Below, piece after piece: positions 1 through 11,000 of a DNA stretch of 64,000 nt. This stretch comes from Brachypodius melanocephalos (Eukaryota; Chordata; Aves; Passeriformes; Pycnonotidae), in contig VZSR01002092.1 of assembly GCA_013398615.1 (NCBI GenBank), forward strand, positions 758,109 to 822,108. Direction: 5' to 3'. Made by a program: the position numbers and the translations under genes. Under the pieces are notes generated by a model. That model had not been told where the DNA came from. It made no database searches and saw only the letters and a list, made by a program, of their open reading frames with translations. Position 1 is the stretch's first letter, and each line of letters begins with the position of its first letter.

Positions 1-2700
1 CATGGCTGATGTCCCGTGGCTTGCTGGATCAAGGGATGTGTGTGCCGGCTGCAGAGCATGGCAGAGACAGCAAGCTGAGGGAGCCAGGTTGCTTGGTGTT
101 CTGCATGACAGAGGGTGCACCTGCAGTGGCAGACCATTCAAGGCTGATTCGAAATAGTGAAGTTATCACCAGTTTGTTTGTGGTGAGAAGGCAGTATGTT
201 CTTAAATCACTGCTGTTTAGAAGGCTGCTGTTTTTCACCTGTTTGTATCACAGTCGTCAGTTGGGTCATGGCTTCTCCCTGTCTGTGGTAAGATAACCAG
301 AGAGCAATCTGAGCCTATACCTTTGATAAAAAAAGCTGATCTACTGCAGGTGAATAGAACTGCAGTATTAAAGTAACAGAAACCTCCTAAAGGTGAACCA
401 CGGTAAAGTCTGTCTCCTGCTGTGATGTTGGGTGGCTGTTGGACAGCTGGTCTAAGGTGGATTTCAGGCAAACTCTAATCTGAGTGGAGATGTAGGTTTT
501 GTTCTTATGGGTATTTGAACCTGCATGAAAGTTGCTCTCCTGGCAAACAGTAAATTTTTCTTTTACACCAATGTCTGGTTGTCCTCACCTTCGGGCAGGA
601 CACTCTGTGTTTTTATTGTTTACAAGAGTTATGCGGTGAATCACAAGGTATGAAACACATTCTCTAGGAGAGGGGCTTGCACCCTCATTCCAGTTTTCCT
701 GCTGGCCTTAGTGAGCTCCTGTGAAGTTTTAGGCAACTGACCTGCAGCTAAACTGAGTTGACCCACAGCACATCAGAAATGGAATCCCTCACCCCAACCC
801 ACATAACCGCAGTGCCTGCATTGTATGGGATGGGTGTTGTATTTCCCCAGAACCAAGTATCTCTCTGTTGTTATTAGAAATATTTATTTAAATAGTCTTC
901 TAGGAAAAGCTCTGCAATTCCAGGCTTAGGGCTTGACAGAAGCTACAAAACCCTGAATTTTTGTAAAAGGCCCTGGAATTTACAGTGAACTCTGACTTCC
1001 ATGAATGATTTTCTGTCATCACAGTTGCTGCCGCACCAAACGATCAAGAAATGCCTGTTTTTTTTTGATTGATGCTCGTCATAATAAACTCAGTGGGTTT
1101 TAAATCTCTTTAAAACTTTAGGACTAATTATATGACAACCTGCTGCCAAAATTTCTTGTTTGGCTGCTGCAGTAATTTGTGTTGGATTACACTCTGGGTT
1201 TGAATGTTTACCATGTGTAATGGGCATTGCCTTTGTTGCTGTCAGCCCCTGTACCTTACTGCACAGTGCAAGACAATGAAGATCAGGTCGAGCTTTACTG
1301 TTGGTGGGTTCTGGGAGTTGTGAGTGATACTGGAAGAGTCAAGTTCCAGATCCCAGCCTGTGCTTTTCCAGAGCTTCATCTTCTCTACAAATACTTGCTC
1401 TCAGTGGTTTTCGTACTAACCTAGTGCTTAGAAACTTAAAAAAAAACCCCATTTCATAGACACTCCATTATTTTGAAACATGCAGCTAATTAGTACTCTT
1501 TAATTACTGAAATTGGTGATACACTTTATTGTCCTTACTGTCATCTTTAGTAATTATCAAGTATTGATCAATGTGAATATTGTAAGGTAATTATGAAAAA
1601 TGTTGCCAGCATAGCTCCTTAACTGTAACTCTCACACCCATGCCAACCTTACCTATGGAGCTACCTCATGAAGGTACAGTGGCAGTAACTTCTGGAAGCA
1701 AAGGAATCTGGAATTTTGTTCCCAGGGCAGGCCAGCTCCCCTGCACAAACTCCCCCGAGGGTATTTCAGCGAAGCTGCTCCCAGCTTTGGTTGGTCATTT
1801 GTAGGGCACACCCCAGGGTTTGAATCCTGCCCTGTTGCTTCCCACAGCAGTATTCCACTCACACCCTGAACCCCTCCATGTTTTGCAAGACCCAGGGTGA
1901 ATGAACTCTGCCACCTGTATTTGTTTTTTCCAGCTTGGAGCACCTGCAGACTGGCAAGGCAGGGTGAAGACTAACATGAAACAAATGAGATGTAAAGAAG
2001 GGGGCACCCAGACAACACAGGACAAGATAAATGCATGTGCACAGAAGGAACAGGAGCTACCTTGTTTTCCAAACCACACCACTTGAGCCAGAGTCATTTA
2101 AAACCAAACACTGCCAGCTGAGAGAAAAGAATTTATTAGAAACTGTTAAACACTACACAAAACTAAATTTTAGAGTATTTTTTTCAGTAGACAGCACTCC
2201 AGCCTACGTACACAGTACTGTGGACTTTGGACAGCCACTGTGCTCATAAGGTATATCTTTAGGATGAGACATTCAAGCAGCATGCACAGTGAGGAAGGGG
2301 AAGGGCTGCAAGGAAAACCCTTTTGATTTGCATAAGGTCACAGAAGGTACACTTTTGTAATTGTTTGCCACAAGGCAATTTGGATTGAAGGAATCACCAC
2401 TACCCTGGAGGCAGCAAGGGGGCTCAGCTCCCCACCTCTGCCCTCAGTGCTGGTGCATGGACTTTTCAGTAGATGTTTCAATAAATAGAAATACATCTTT
2501 CATCCTACTGGAACACAACGAGGATTCCGAGGTTGCTGTACTCCCCTTGTCAGGCACCCGCACAAGCAGAGACCTCGCTGCTTTTCAGGAGAAACAGGAG
2601 CAGAGTCTACAGATTAAGGCAATGCATTTCTTTAATTCAACATAGAAATTGTAACAAACTGTGTAGTTTCTGATAAATTCTGAAGTATTTAACTGTAAAA
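1..2700 (+). other. unassigned AT-rich sequence, possibly 3' UTR or last intron of a plus-strand neighbour
   Basis: No convincing exon. Open frames are under 105 codons and have no protein-like composition or recognised motif. There are AATAAA signals at about 1082 and 2479 as well as 2701. Human SCAF11 is followed by the convergent ARID2 3' end, and that gene has a long 3' UTR, so part of this may be its UTR. Confidence 0.3.
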
Positions 2701-2706
2701 AATAAA
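2701..2706 (+). terminator. candidate plus-strand polyadenylation signal, perhaps ARID2
   Basis: Plus strand reads GTAAAAAATAAAGTTACTG after a long AU-rich stretch. In tetrapods ARID2 lies tail-to-tail with SCAF11, so 1-2725 could be ARID2 3' UTR. I recognise no ARID2 coding sequence in this window, so the assignment rests on synteny alone. Confidence 0.35.
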
Positions 2707-2729
2707 GTTACTGATCACATGCTACTCTA

Positions 2730-4249
2730 TCTGCTATTCTTCATTAGGTATTGAAATACAGTGGAGCATCACTATAGTCACTGCCCCAACAATGTGGCAG
2801 CCAGTGACAGCTTCTCTTCCACCCAGGAGCTGCAAAAGAAGAAACTAATGACCCCCTCCCTTCTCCCAGTTCAAATCCTCCCTTGTTTCTTCCACCTCCC
2901 CCAATTTCCACCTCTCTTCTGAAAGAGGGAAAAAAAACCCCTTGAAACACTTATCTGGCTCCTGAAAGGAGCTTTATAGCAAGGCTCAACTGTATAGACT
3001 AGAAAAAGATATAAAAGGTGATTAAAATCCAGAAATTCAGAGAAGAAAAATTAGTAATAAAGTACGCATGGCGTGATAAACCAGGATACACATAGCAATT
3101 TGCTACATTTTTCAAAAAGTGCTAACCAATTTTAGCTTAAAATAGTTCAAGAGATCTTACAAATTGCTGTCATAGTGTAAAACTGAGTATATTGAAAAGA
3201 CTGAAACCTGACTTGACTGTAGAAAATGTATTATATCTGTTTCTAATTTACATAGCATTTCTATTTAGGCACACAAAAATAAATATGGACAGTCAAATGT
3301 TTCATTAAGTCTGCAGAAAGTTATAGTTAAAACCAAGCAATCAACTGTTGTGACAAACATCACGTTTTTACACCTCTCTCTCTACACCACATGTGTGTAC
3401 ACAGGGGTGGATATCCCTTGTGTCATCCTCAGGCCTCTGCAAAAGTTACTTAGAGGGTGAGACTGTTTTCTGCCAAAACCAGGTAATTTGGGAACTGCTG
3501 GCTACAAAGAGATAATTTCTCAGAAAACTCAACTGATACTTTCTGTTAAAATGTTTTATTCCTGCTTCTGGGCCAGGAGGGTTTGGGCTGGAGCAGGAGC
3601 CAGGCTGATCTAACACCAAAGGCTGTTATGGCACAACAGGACTGGAGGGTTAGTGACAAGATTTTAATAGCACTGTGTTAGAGTAAGGGAACAAATCAGA
3701 ATAAGGCTCCCTTGAGAAGCATCTCAAGCTGTTGTTTCACTAAGGAGCACATGGTGATCTCAGTATTCCAGCAACCCTCCCTGCTGCTGCCTCAGTAAAA
3801 CCGGTTTGACCTGAGGTGTAAGCTTTCCCAGGCACATTCAGTGACCCTACAGATGTTTTTAGAATGCTTGTGGTACCCCTAATAACCTCTTTGCAGGGCT
3901 CAGGGAAACAGGAAGATACTTGGCTTCTGGTGGCACGGGCTCACCAATACCAGTCTGGTGATTCCTGCCACAGTCCCTAATTAATGGACAAAAGCATGAT
4001 GCAGCTGAGATTGGCACAACTGGGAGTCTCTGGTCAACTGGGAACCTAACACTAAATTCCAGCTTTCTTGATTTTACTTGAAGAAGAAACTTTCCTGTTT
4101 CTGACCATCTAGCTTTAGTACACTCATTTCCTGCTAGCCTAAGGGCACAACCTGAACTGAGGTTATCAGTGTGGTGATTGAGGGCTTTCAACGCATAAAA
4201 ATTATTCAAGTTATCCCACTATCTTGAAACAAATTGAAAAACATCACAA
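2730..4249. other. intergenic spacer between convergent genes
   Basis: About 1.5 kb between the candidate plus-strand polyA site and the SCAF11 distal polyA site. It is AT-rich with a pyrimidine-rich patch near 2850-2930. I see no gene, RNA or known repeat in it. Confidence 0.4.
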
Positions 4250-4270
4250 ACAATACCAAGCAGCATAATT

Positions 4271-4276
4271 TTTATT
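4271..4276 (-). terminator. SCAF11: distal polyadenylation signal AATAAA of SCAF11
   Basis: Minus strand reads CCAAATAAAAATTATGCTGC with a GU-rich stretch about 20-35 nt beyond. This is the strongest signal below the stop codon, and it gives a 3' UTR of about 620 nt. Confidence 0.65.
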
Positions 4277-4661
4277 TGGTGTTACAACAGCTGTGCAGCA
4301 CCCATGCTTTTGGGTACCACATTTTACTGTTCATGACTTTTCTTTTTGAAATCTAAACACTTGTGTTCAGACAACTCTATGTGCTTTTTTAATATACACA
4401 TTGTGACCCCTGCATTCAGCCTGTCCAGTTAACACTAGAAATATTTGTCAAGGCAATTAATTATTTAATCTTTGCTATAATTAGGGAGCAATCAAAAGAA
4501 AAATTTTACTTTAATCTGACTGATCACATGTACTGTACATACCTGTTCCAAACCCAACGTACTCAAAGCTTCTAAGTTAATGCACTCTCTTATTCAAGTC
4601 AAAATGCTGTACATCTAAGTATCCACACAATCGTACATTCCTAATGATTCTTCTTTACACC

Positions 4662-4667
4662 TTTATT
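4662..4667 (-). terminator. SCAF11: proximal candidate polyadenylation signal of SCAF11
   Basis: Minus strand reads AAAGAATAAAGGTG about 205 nt after the stop, with a GU-rich TTGTGTGG downstream. It would give a 3' UTR of roughly 220 nt. Use is not shown by the sequence. Confidence 0.4.
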
Positions 4668-4871
4668 CTTTTTAGAAATCTGTTTTTAAAAAGGCATAAA
4701 GAAGTTGCCCTGCAGATCTATATTTCTTTAGAACAAAACATTATACACTACCTTGAAAAATAATTTTATCAAAACCAAATTCAAATGACTGTCATGTACA
4801 ATTTTCAGTTAACTCTTCACATTGAAATTGCACTTTGCAGATAGAATACAACTAAAAAATGAAAACATATT

Positions 4872-5000
4872 CTATTTCCTTTCACAGGAGACTGCCTCTT
4901 CAAGATTTTTCTTCCGTGAATGCTTGTATTTGTCTACATACGCTTTCACTAGATTTGCCACTTTTGCAGAATTAACTTCTCCGCTCTTGCTATGACAAAC
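4872..5000 (-). CDS. SCAF11: SCAF11 exon 15, last coding part and stop
   Basis: 129 nt including the TAG stop at 4874-4872. Acceptor TGTTGCAG|GTTTGT. It encodes VCHSKSGEVNSAKVANLVK, then AYVDKYKHSRK and a short divergent tail ending SCERK. The first 30 residues are nearly identical to human. The tail is shorter than the human one. Confidence 0.97.
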   Translation of the reverse strand, partial: VCHSKSGEVNSAKVANLVKAYVDKYKHSRKKNLEEAVSCERK

Positions 5001-8000
5001 CTGCAACAGTTTGAAGAACAAAAACGTTTGAAACATTTCCATTGATTTGCCACAGTCCCACATTATTCATTTATTTCCCGACACTTCTGACTCTTCCATC
5101 CCAAGCAAAACATATTTTAAAACTCCTAATACTTTCCAATTGCTTCCCAAATACTTCTGAATTGCCATTCAACTCTTCCACACAATAACCAGGTTCTGTT
5201 CTGAGAAGCCAAAGACAGCTCTTGTGGATGGAGAAAGAAGAAAGGTATTTTTGCTTCTACCTCTTCCCCCTTTCCAGCAACTGTAAGCTGTTCCCACAAA
5301 AAAGAGAAACCCAGCCCCCGAAGCTTGCCCCACGTGAAATGCGTCCAGCCTGGATTACTGGACCAGCTTACTTTATCTACAGCTTTCCGCACAATTTCTT
5401 TGTATTCCTCCTTCGTGATATCTTTGTTTTGGTAGAAAGGTTTAATCGCCAGCTTGACCTCTTGGGCTGCTTTTTCTTGAATCAACAATTTCTGAAGAGA
5501 AAACAAACTTGAGCGTTGTATTTCACTGCGTATGTATCTTTATCAATCACAAGTTAAAACTTCACAGGAAGAAGGTTGCTACAGAAGATTAGAAAACCAC
5601 CACCCCACCCCTCCTCCACATTTCAGCTCTCATGGGAGCTGCCTGTGCTCTGCTAAGAACAGAATGTTTTCCCACAGCAATTCAAGTAATATTCGTAATA
5701 GTGCTGCTTTAATCTGTGTCTTATGGCTGACACAAAAATATTACATACATGATGGTATGGAGTATGTTACACTGAAGGGTTATTGTCAACTTGCTCTTTT
5801 TTAGTACATCAAAATGCATTTATATAAAGATTAAAATTTATATGTTTTAATGTAATATATAAACAATGTATACATAAATATATGCTGAACATTGAACTTG
5901 CCTGGTCCTTCTTCGAGCTATCTGCACTGGCTTCCACTGTTACACTTGCTTTGTTTTCTCCCACTTTTACAGCTGCATTGGAGCTCTTCATGTGACCTGA
6001 TGAGGTTGCATTACCCGAATTTGGTCCCTGAACTGTTCCCACGTTTCCCAGGACTGCTGCTGGAGCAGGCAAAGCTGGAGCACTCATGCTGTTACTTACA
6101 TGAGAAGCATTTGGAATACCCTGTTTTAAAAAGTTATCAGTAGTTAATACATCACTCTTCTATATGGTAATGTGCCTTTCTAGGAGTCTCAGCTGCTCCA
6201 GAAGAGCACAAATACTGCATGCTTTTGTTCATTACCTGATTTCCACACTACCCATTATTATGGAAGGTACACACATTACATTAGATCGACTCAAAGGAAA
6301 AAAAAAAAAAAGAAAAAAAAATAAAAGCTTGAGAAGTAAACCATCTTCCATGTCACCACAGTGGCTGCCATTTTCTAGCTCTGATCCCAGTAATAAAATA
6401 CCCTGCAAACAGGCATGGAGGGTGTTAGTACAGGGGGAAGGAAGTTTATGGCTGCAGAATCAATCTGATTGACAAAACAGGGCTGTGATAAGTGAACATT
6501 TTCTAAAAAAAAAATCACCTAAAGACACATGCAAAAGGTACCCGAAGCCACACTTGCATTCCTGCATCATAATGATGCTGCTCTGAAAACATCCATTTTC
6601 ATGTTTGTTATTAGCTTGAACTTGCAAATATAAATACACAGGCAAGAGATGAAATGCTGGCTGAAGTACCAGGATCTGTTTTTCAGGAAAAGCTGTTTTC
6701 TGGCCATTTCCAAACATCACCAAAAGGTGATACATACTTTGAAACTGAGAAATTCAGTAGCTCTCAGACTTCAGATAGAGGCCATTTTTAGCAAAAGGCC
6801 AGAACATCCTCCTGACGTGTTTCCGGCAGGCTACACTAAACACTGCTTTTTTGCAGGTCATCACAATTACTCTTTACACATCTGCACTTATCTGGATGGA
6901 AAATAATGACTCTGAGCTCTTTGGAAAGCTGTTATAGATGCTAAATGCTAACGTGCTAACGCTCACCAGTGTACTCTCTTCATTTTCCTTTCAACAGGAA
7001 GGACAAGTGATGTCCTGCAGTATTCAGTCATTTCTACTGTGCTACCACTGAGGGGTTGTTGAATGAAAGCTCAAAGAAGAAGCAGCAGCTGCTGCAAGAG
7101 CATTCAGGTTCATGGACACCAGTCCACAAAAGCAGGTAAAAGCAACAAGTGTCACATGGGCTTTGCAACAGGTAAACACTGCATTGTGCAGCCATACACA
7201 ATCTTTACAGGAACATTTATTGCTGCATTAGATACTAATTTCAGAGGTCTGAAGCCTATGTTCTGACTTACATTTTTGGAGGTTAAATCTACTGGATGGA
7301 TATTTGTGAAAATATTTGAATTAAGACAGGAGGCATTAATTAAATCAACAAGCAATCTACCAGGATTTTAGTTCCAGCAGTACCTTGTTGGTTTACTTTG
7401 CAGTGTATTAAGTTATTTCATATGGCCTGTAACCCCACTCAGTACTTCCCACAGCATTCAACTCTCCTTGTTCTAGCTTAACGAATATGAACAGATGACA
7501 GCAGTGAAAAGTGAGAACAATGTAGGCCATTTATCAGTTCAATTCAGATCTTTAAAGACACTGCATGAAAACAGAGGGTTAGAAATCATTTGTTCACTTT
7601 TTCAACCTGGAATGTAGGGGAAAGTGGTTTAGGTTAGAACAGGCAGCAGCAAAAGAAAAGCACAAACTCCAATCAACTCCTGAGGAGACCTTTACTTATC
7701 ATAAATGCAGCATGACATCATCTTGCAGGGCCATGGGTTCTCCTCCAAGTTGTTCATATTCCTTTCCTTGATATAAAAACTCTTAATATAAACAGCTAGC
7801 TACAGGAGGTGCTCACATGCACAAGAGTTGTTTTAAAGATATCTAGAGAGTCATAAAAAGATGGTCTGATCTGCTCTAAGCATGGCAGAGTCCTTTTTAA
7901 ACTGGAGAAATAAAGTGGGAGTTAGGTCTCAAACAGAGCATGCAAAACCAGAAGGATCGGGTAAGAAGGGAGAAGTAAAAATACCAAAGAGACCTCAGCA

Positions 8001-11000
8001 ATTATTAATAAAAAGGCTCAAAAGATTAAACAGAATAAAAAATGTGTGTGTGGGGAAGCCACCGAGATGGTGACAGCTGGAGAATGGAAGTGTGAAACAA
8101 ATGGGTGCCATGCAGTACTTGGCAATTTTCCTCTGCTGATAGACCTCCAGGGGATGAGAATTGCAACACAGAAGTTTAGATCACTTCCTACACACTGCTG
8201 AAAGGGTATTCAAGAATTTTGTAAAATGTTTAAAAATTAGGTTTGGAAGGGGAAGATTTAGTTTTGGAAGCAGGTCACTTTGAAGATAAAAAAGATAATG
8301 GACAACACTGATGAAATTTTTCAGTGTTCATTACCACAGAAACCCAGTTATGATTGTATGTTGTCATTATTTAAAAGCTACAGTCTCATAAACAACCCAT
8401 ATTCTCATGAATGCCTCCAGTTCAAATTTGGTGCAGGGTGGAAGAAAACAGGCAAGAGAGAAAGAAACTGCAAGTATAAATTTATGGTATTCAAGATAAA
8501 GAATCCTTAACTGGTATTATTTCACCACTGTTCTTGCCATGGCTTCTGATAAAGCATACCTGCAATTGTTTTCCATCTTGCTGTGAAGCAATGTAGTTGA
8601 CTTGTTGAGATGGTGGGGGTGGAGGTGGAGGCGGAGGTAATCCCTGAGAAATATTTGTGGGAGCAGCTACCTGTATGAGAGGCACTCCAGTAGGGAGATG
8701 CATGGGCATTGGAGGGTGCATATTGAAAGGATTTCGTTGCATATTCATCAAGGGAGGATGGACACCCACTGGATACGGGAAGATATTCATAGGTTGGTGC
8801 TGTGCATTCACTTGTGGCATTACATTCATTTGTTGCTGCATCATATTTATTGGTAACTGAGAACCATCACTTTGCTGGTTGCCTTGGTCTTTGAGGTTTG
8901 GATCTGCCAAAAAGAACCCAGACAGTTTATCAAGAAGAAATTCTGTACTTCATAAAGCAAAGGGGGAACGAAGGTGTCTAATATCTTAATTAAGGATGGA
9001 TTATCAAAATGCTTTCTATAATCTGAGTATTTTCAAGATACTGCACAGTATTCACCACCATACATGCCATGAAACCAAATGCTAACTTCCAAGTTTAAAA
9101 AGTTCAGGTTATTATTAAAGCCTGTGTTTTGAATTTGTTTTCTCTACTTGTTCCCATAACAGAGCCAATAATTATTACATCACAATGAAACTGCAATTTT
9201 TCACCAAAGATCAGGAAGACAACATAATTTACCCAGTTCTGCAATTGCAGGTTAGTCACACATTACCACATCAGCAAGTCTGCTCCCCTTTGCCTGATTC
9301 ACACACACTCAGTGTACAGGTCTGATAATTATAGAAATACCCTGCTGGGATTTTTCACACTGAGCAATAAGTCATCCTCAAACCATTTAAGAAATATTCC
9401 TATTTGGCAAGAGTTGTTCAAAGATCCCATAATGGTACAACCTAGAAGTAAAAATAACCTCTTGGGGTAGCAGGTAACACTTCTTAAATAAATTACTTTG
9501 ATATCCCATCTCCTCTTCAACAGAAGCCAAAAAGTTAAAACCTAGACACAAGCAGCAAGCCTTCCAGAAGTCAAGAAATTCGTTTGGAGAAATGATTGAT
9601 AGTCTCCAATTTAGATGTCCTCCCTTTGAATCCCTTCCTTGAGGAAACCTGTCATCTAATACACAGGGATCACAATCTAAGGCCTTACATGTCAGACCAA
9701 ATCCCCATTTTTAAAGATAATGGGGATAACAGAATCACTGAGGTTGGAAGGGACCTATTGAGACTCTCTGGTCCAGCCTCCCTGCTCAAGCAGGGTCAGC
9801 AAAAGCAGATTATCCTGGAGGACCATGTCATGATGGCAACCTAGCCTGTTTTACTCAGTTATGAGAGATTGTTGTACCATTCTCAGTGGAATTCAGGTTC
9901 CAAAAGTGAGCAACAGCATGATTGTTCCTGAACTATATGAAAAAGTCTTTCAATCACAAAATGCTTTCCCAGTCACAGGTTTGGTAAGTTCTCCCTGCAG
10001 CAGACAGAAGGGTGACAATGTTGTCTCAAAACTAGGAAGCCACTGATAAAGCTATCTGTCAGAAGAGGGCAAAAACTGGTGGTATATGGGATGAAAATGG
10101 ATAAAAATGAAAGGCAAAACAAGGAGAGAGTGCAAGAGTGGTTGTCTTCAGAAACTGATTTCATAGTTCTTGAATTCAATTCACATCTATCTTTAAACAT
10201 TATTAATCGGGGCATTAATAATCTGTGGATGACTTCTTAACTATTCAGAATCAATCTCATCCACAGTTCAGTTAACTTACTTTCTACCAAAAAAAGTTTA
10301 TTGCTATCAGGGCAGCTGTCTTTTAGATATAAAAACCCCTCAAAAACTGATTTAGACTTATATTGACATTTTAGAGGAATTTTAATACTGAAATACAGTA
10401 AAAGCACTGGTTTTGTATTTATAAATTATCCTAGATTTTTTAAAAGCATTAAAATAGAACTATGCTTATCTAGGAACAAGATAAACATCAACATGCTGCT
10501 TTTCCATCTCTAAAATCTGCCATGTGGGTCTGCACAGGTAAATTCATTCAAATTTTTGAAACAAATTAGCCTTCTTAAAGTTGTGCAGATGCTAAAAGTA
10601 ACCACAAAAACACACTTTCTCTTCAGCCAAATCAATTTACTTCAGCAGCACTCTTCAGATGCACAGTCCTTAAACCCAAACTCAGACTTTACGAGAAGCC
10701 ATCAAAATACAAGAAATCCCCAAACTCCACCCCTTTATCCCTCCATATTTCAAAAAGAGTATGGATTCACCCCAAATTAATTTTTAAATAACTAATCAGC
10801 AGAGCAGACGACAGGACAATGTGACAGGATTTTGCTCAGCTACTGCATCTGTGACTAAGCTGTTATATTTCAAAACCATTAATACCTTGTTCAGGTGTCT
10901 CCTCTTCTTGTCTCATTCCCCATCCAGACTGTGGGCTTGATGAATTGCGTCCCCTTCTCGAATAATAATTCTGCACATCAGCAGGTAAAGTCTTCCTCAC

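Larger units (their letters stand above)
4250..4871 (-). other. SCAF11: SCAF11 3' UTR
   Basis: AU-rich sequence of about 620 nt from the stop codon to a canonical minus-strand AATAAA (4276-4271). Below the signal the minus strand turns GU-rich (TTGTTTGTGATGTTTTT), which fits a cleavage site near 4250. No open frame of interest on either strand. Confidence 0.7.

Noticed and set aside
1227..1424. 65-codon plus-strand frame preceded by an acceptor-like TTTGTTGCTGTCAG
   Set aside because: The peptide matches nothing I recognise, including ARID2, and a frame of this size is expected by chance.
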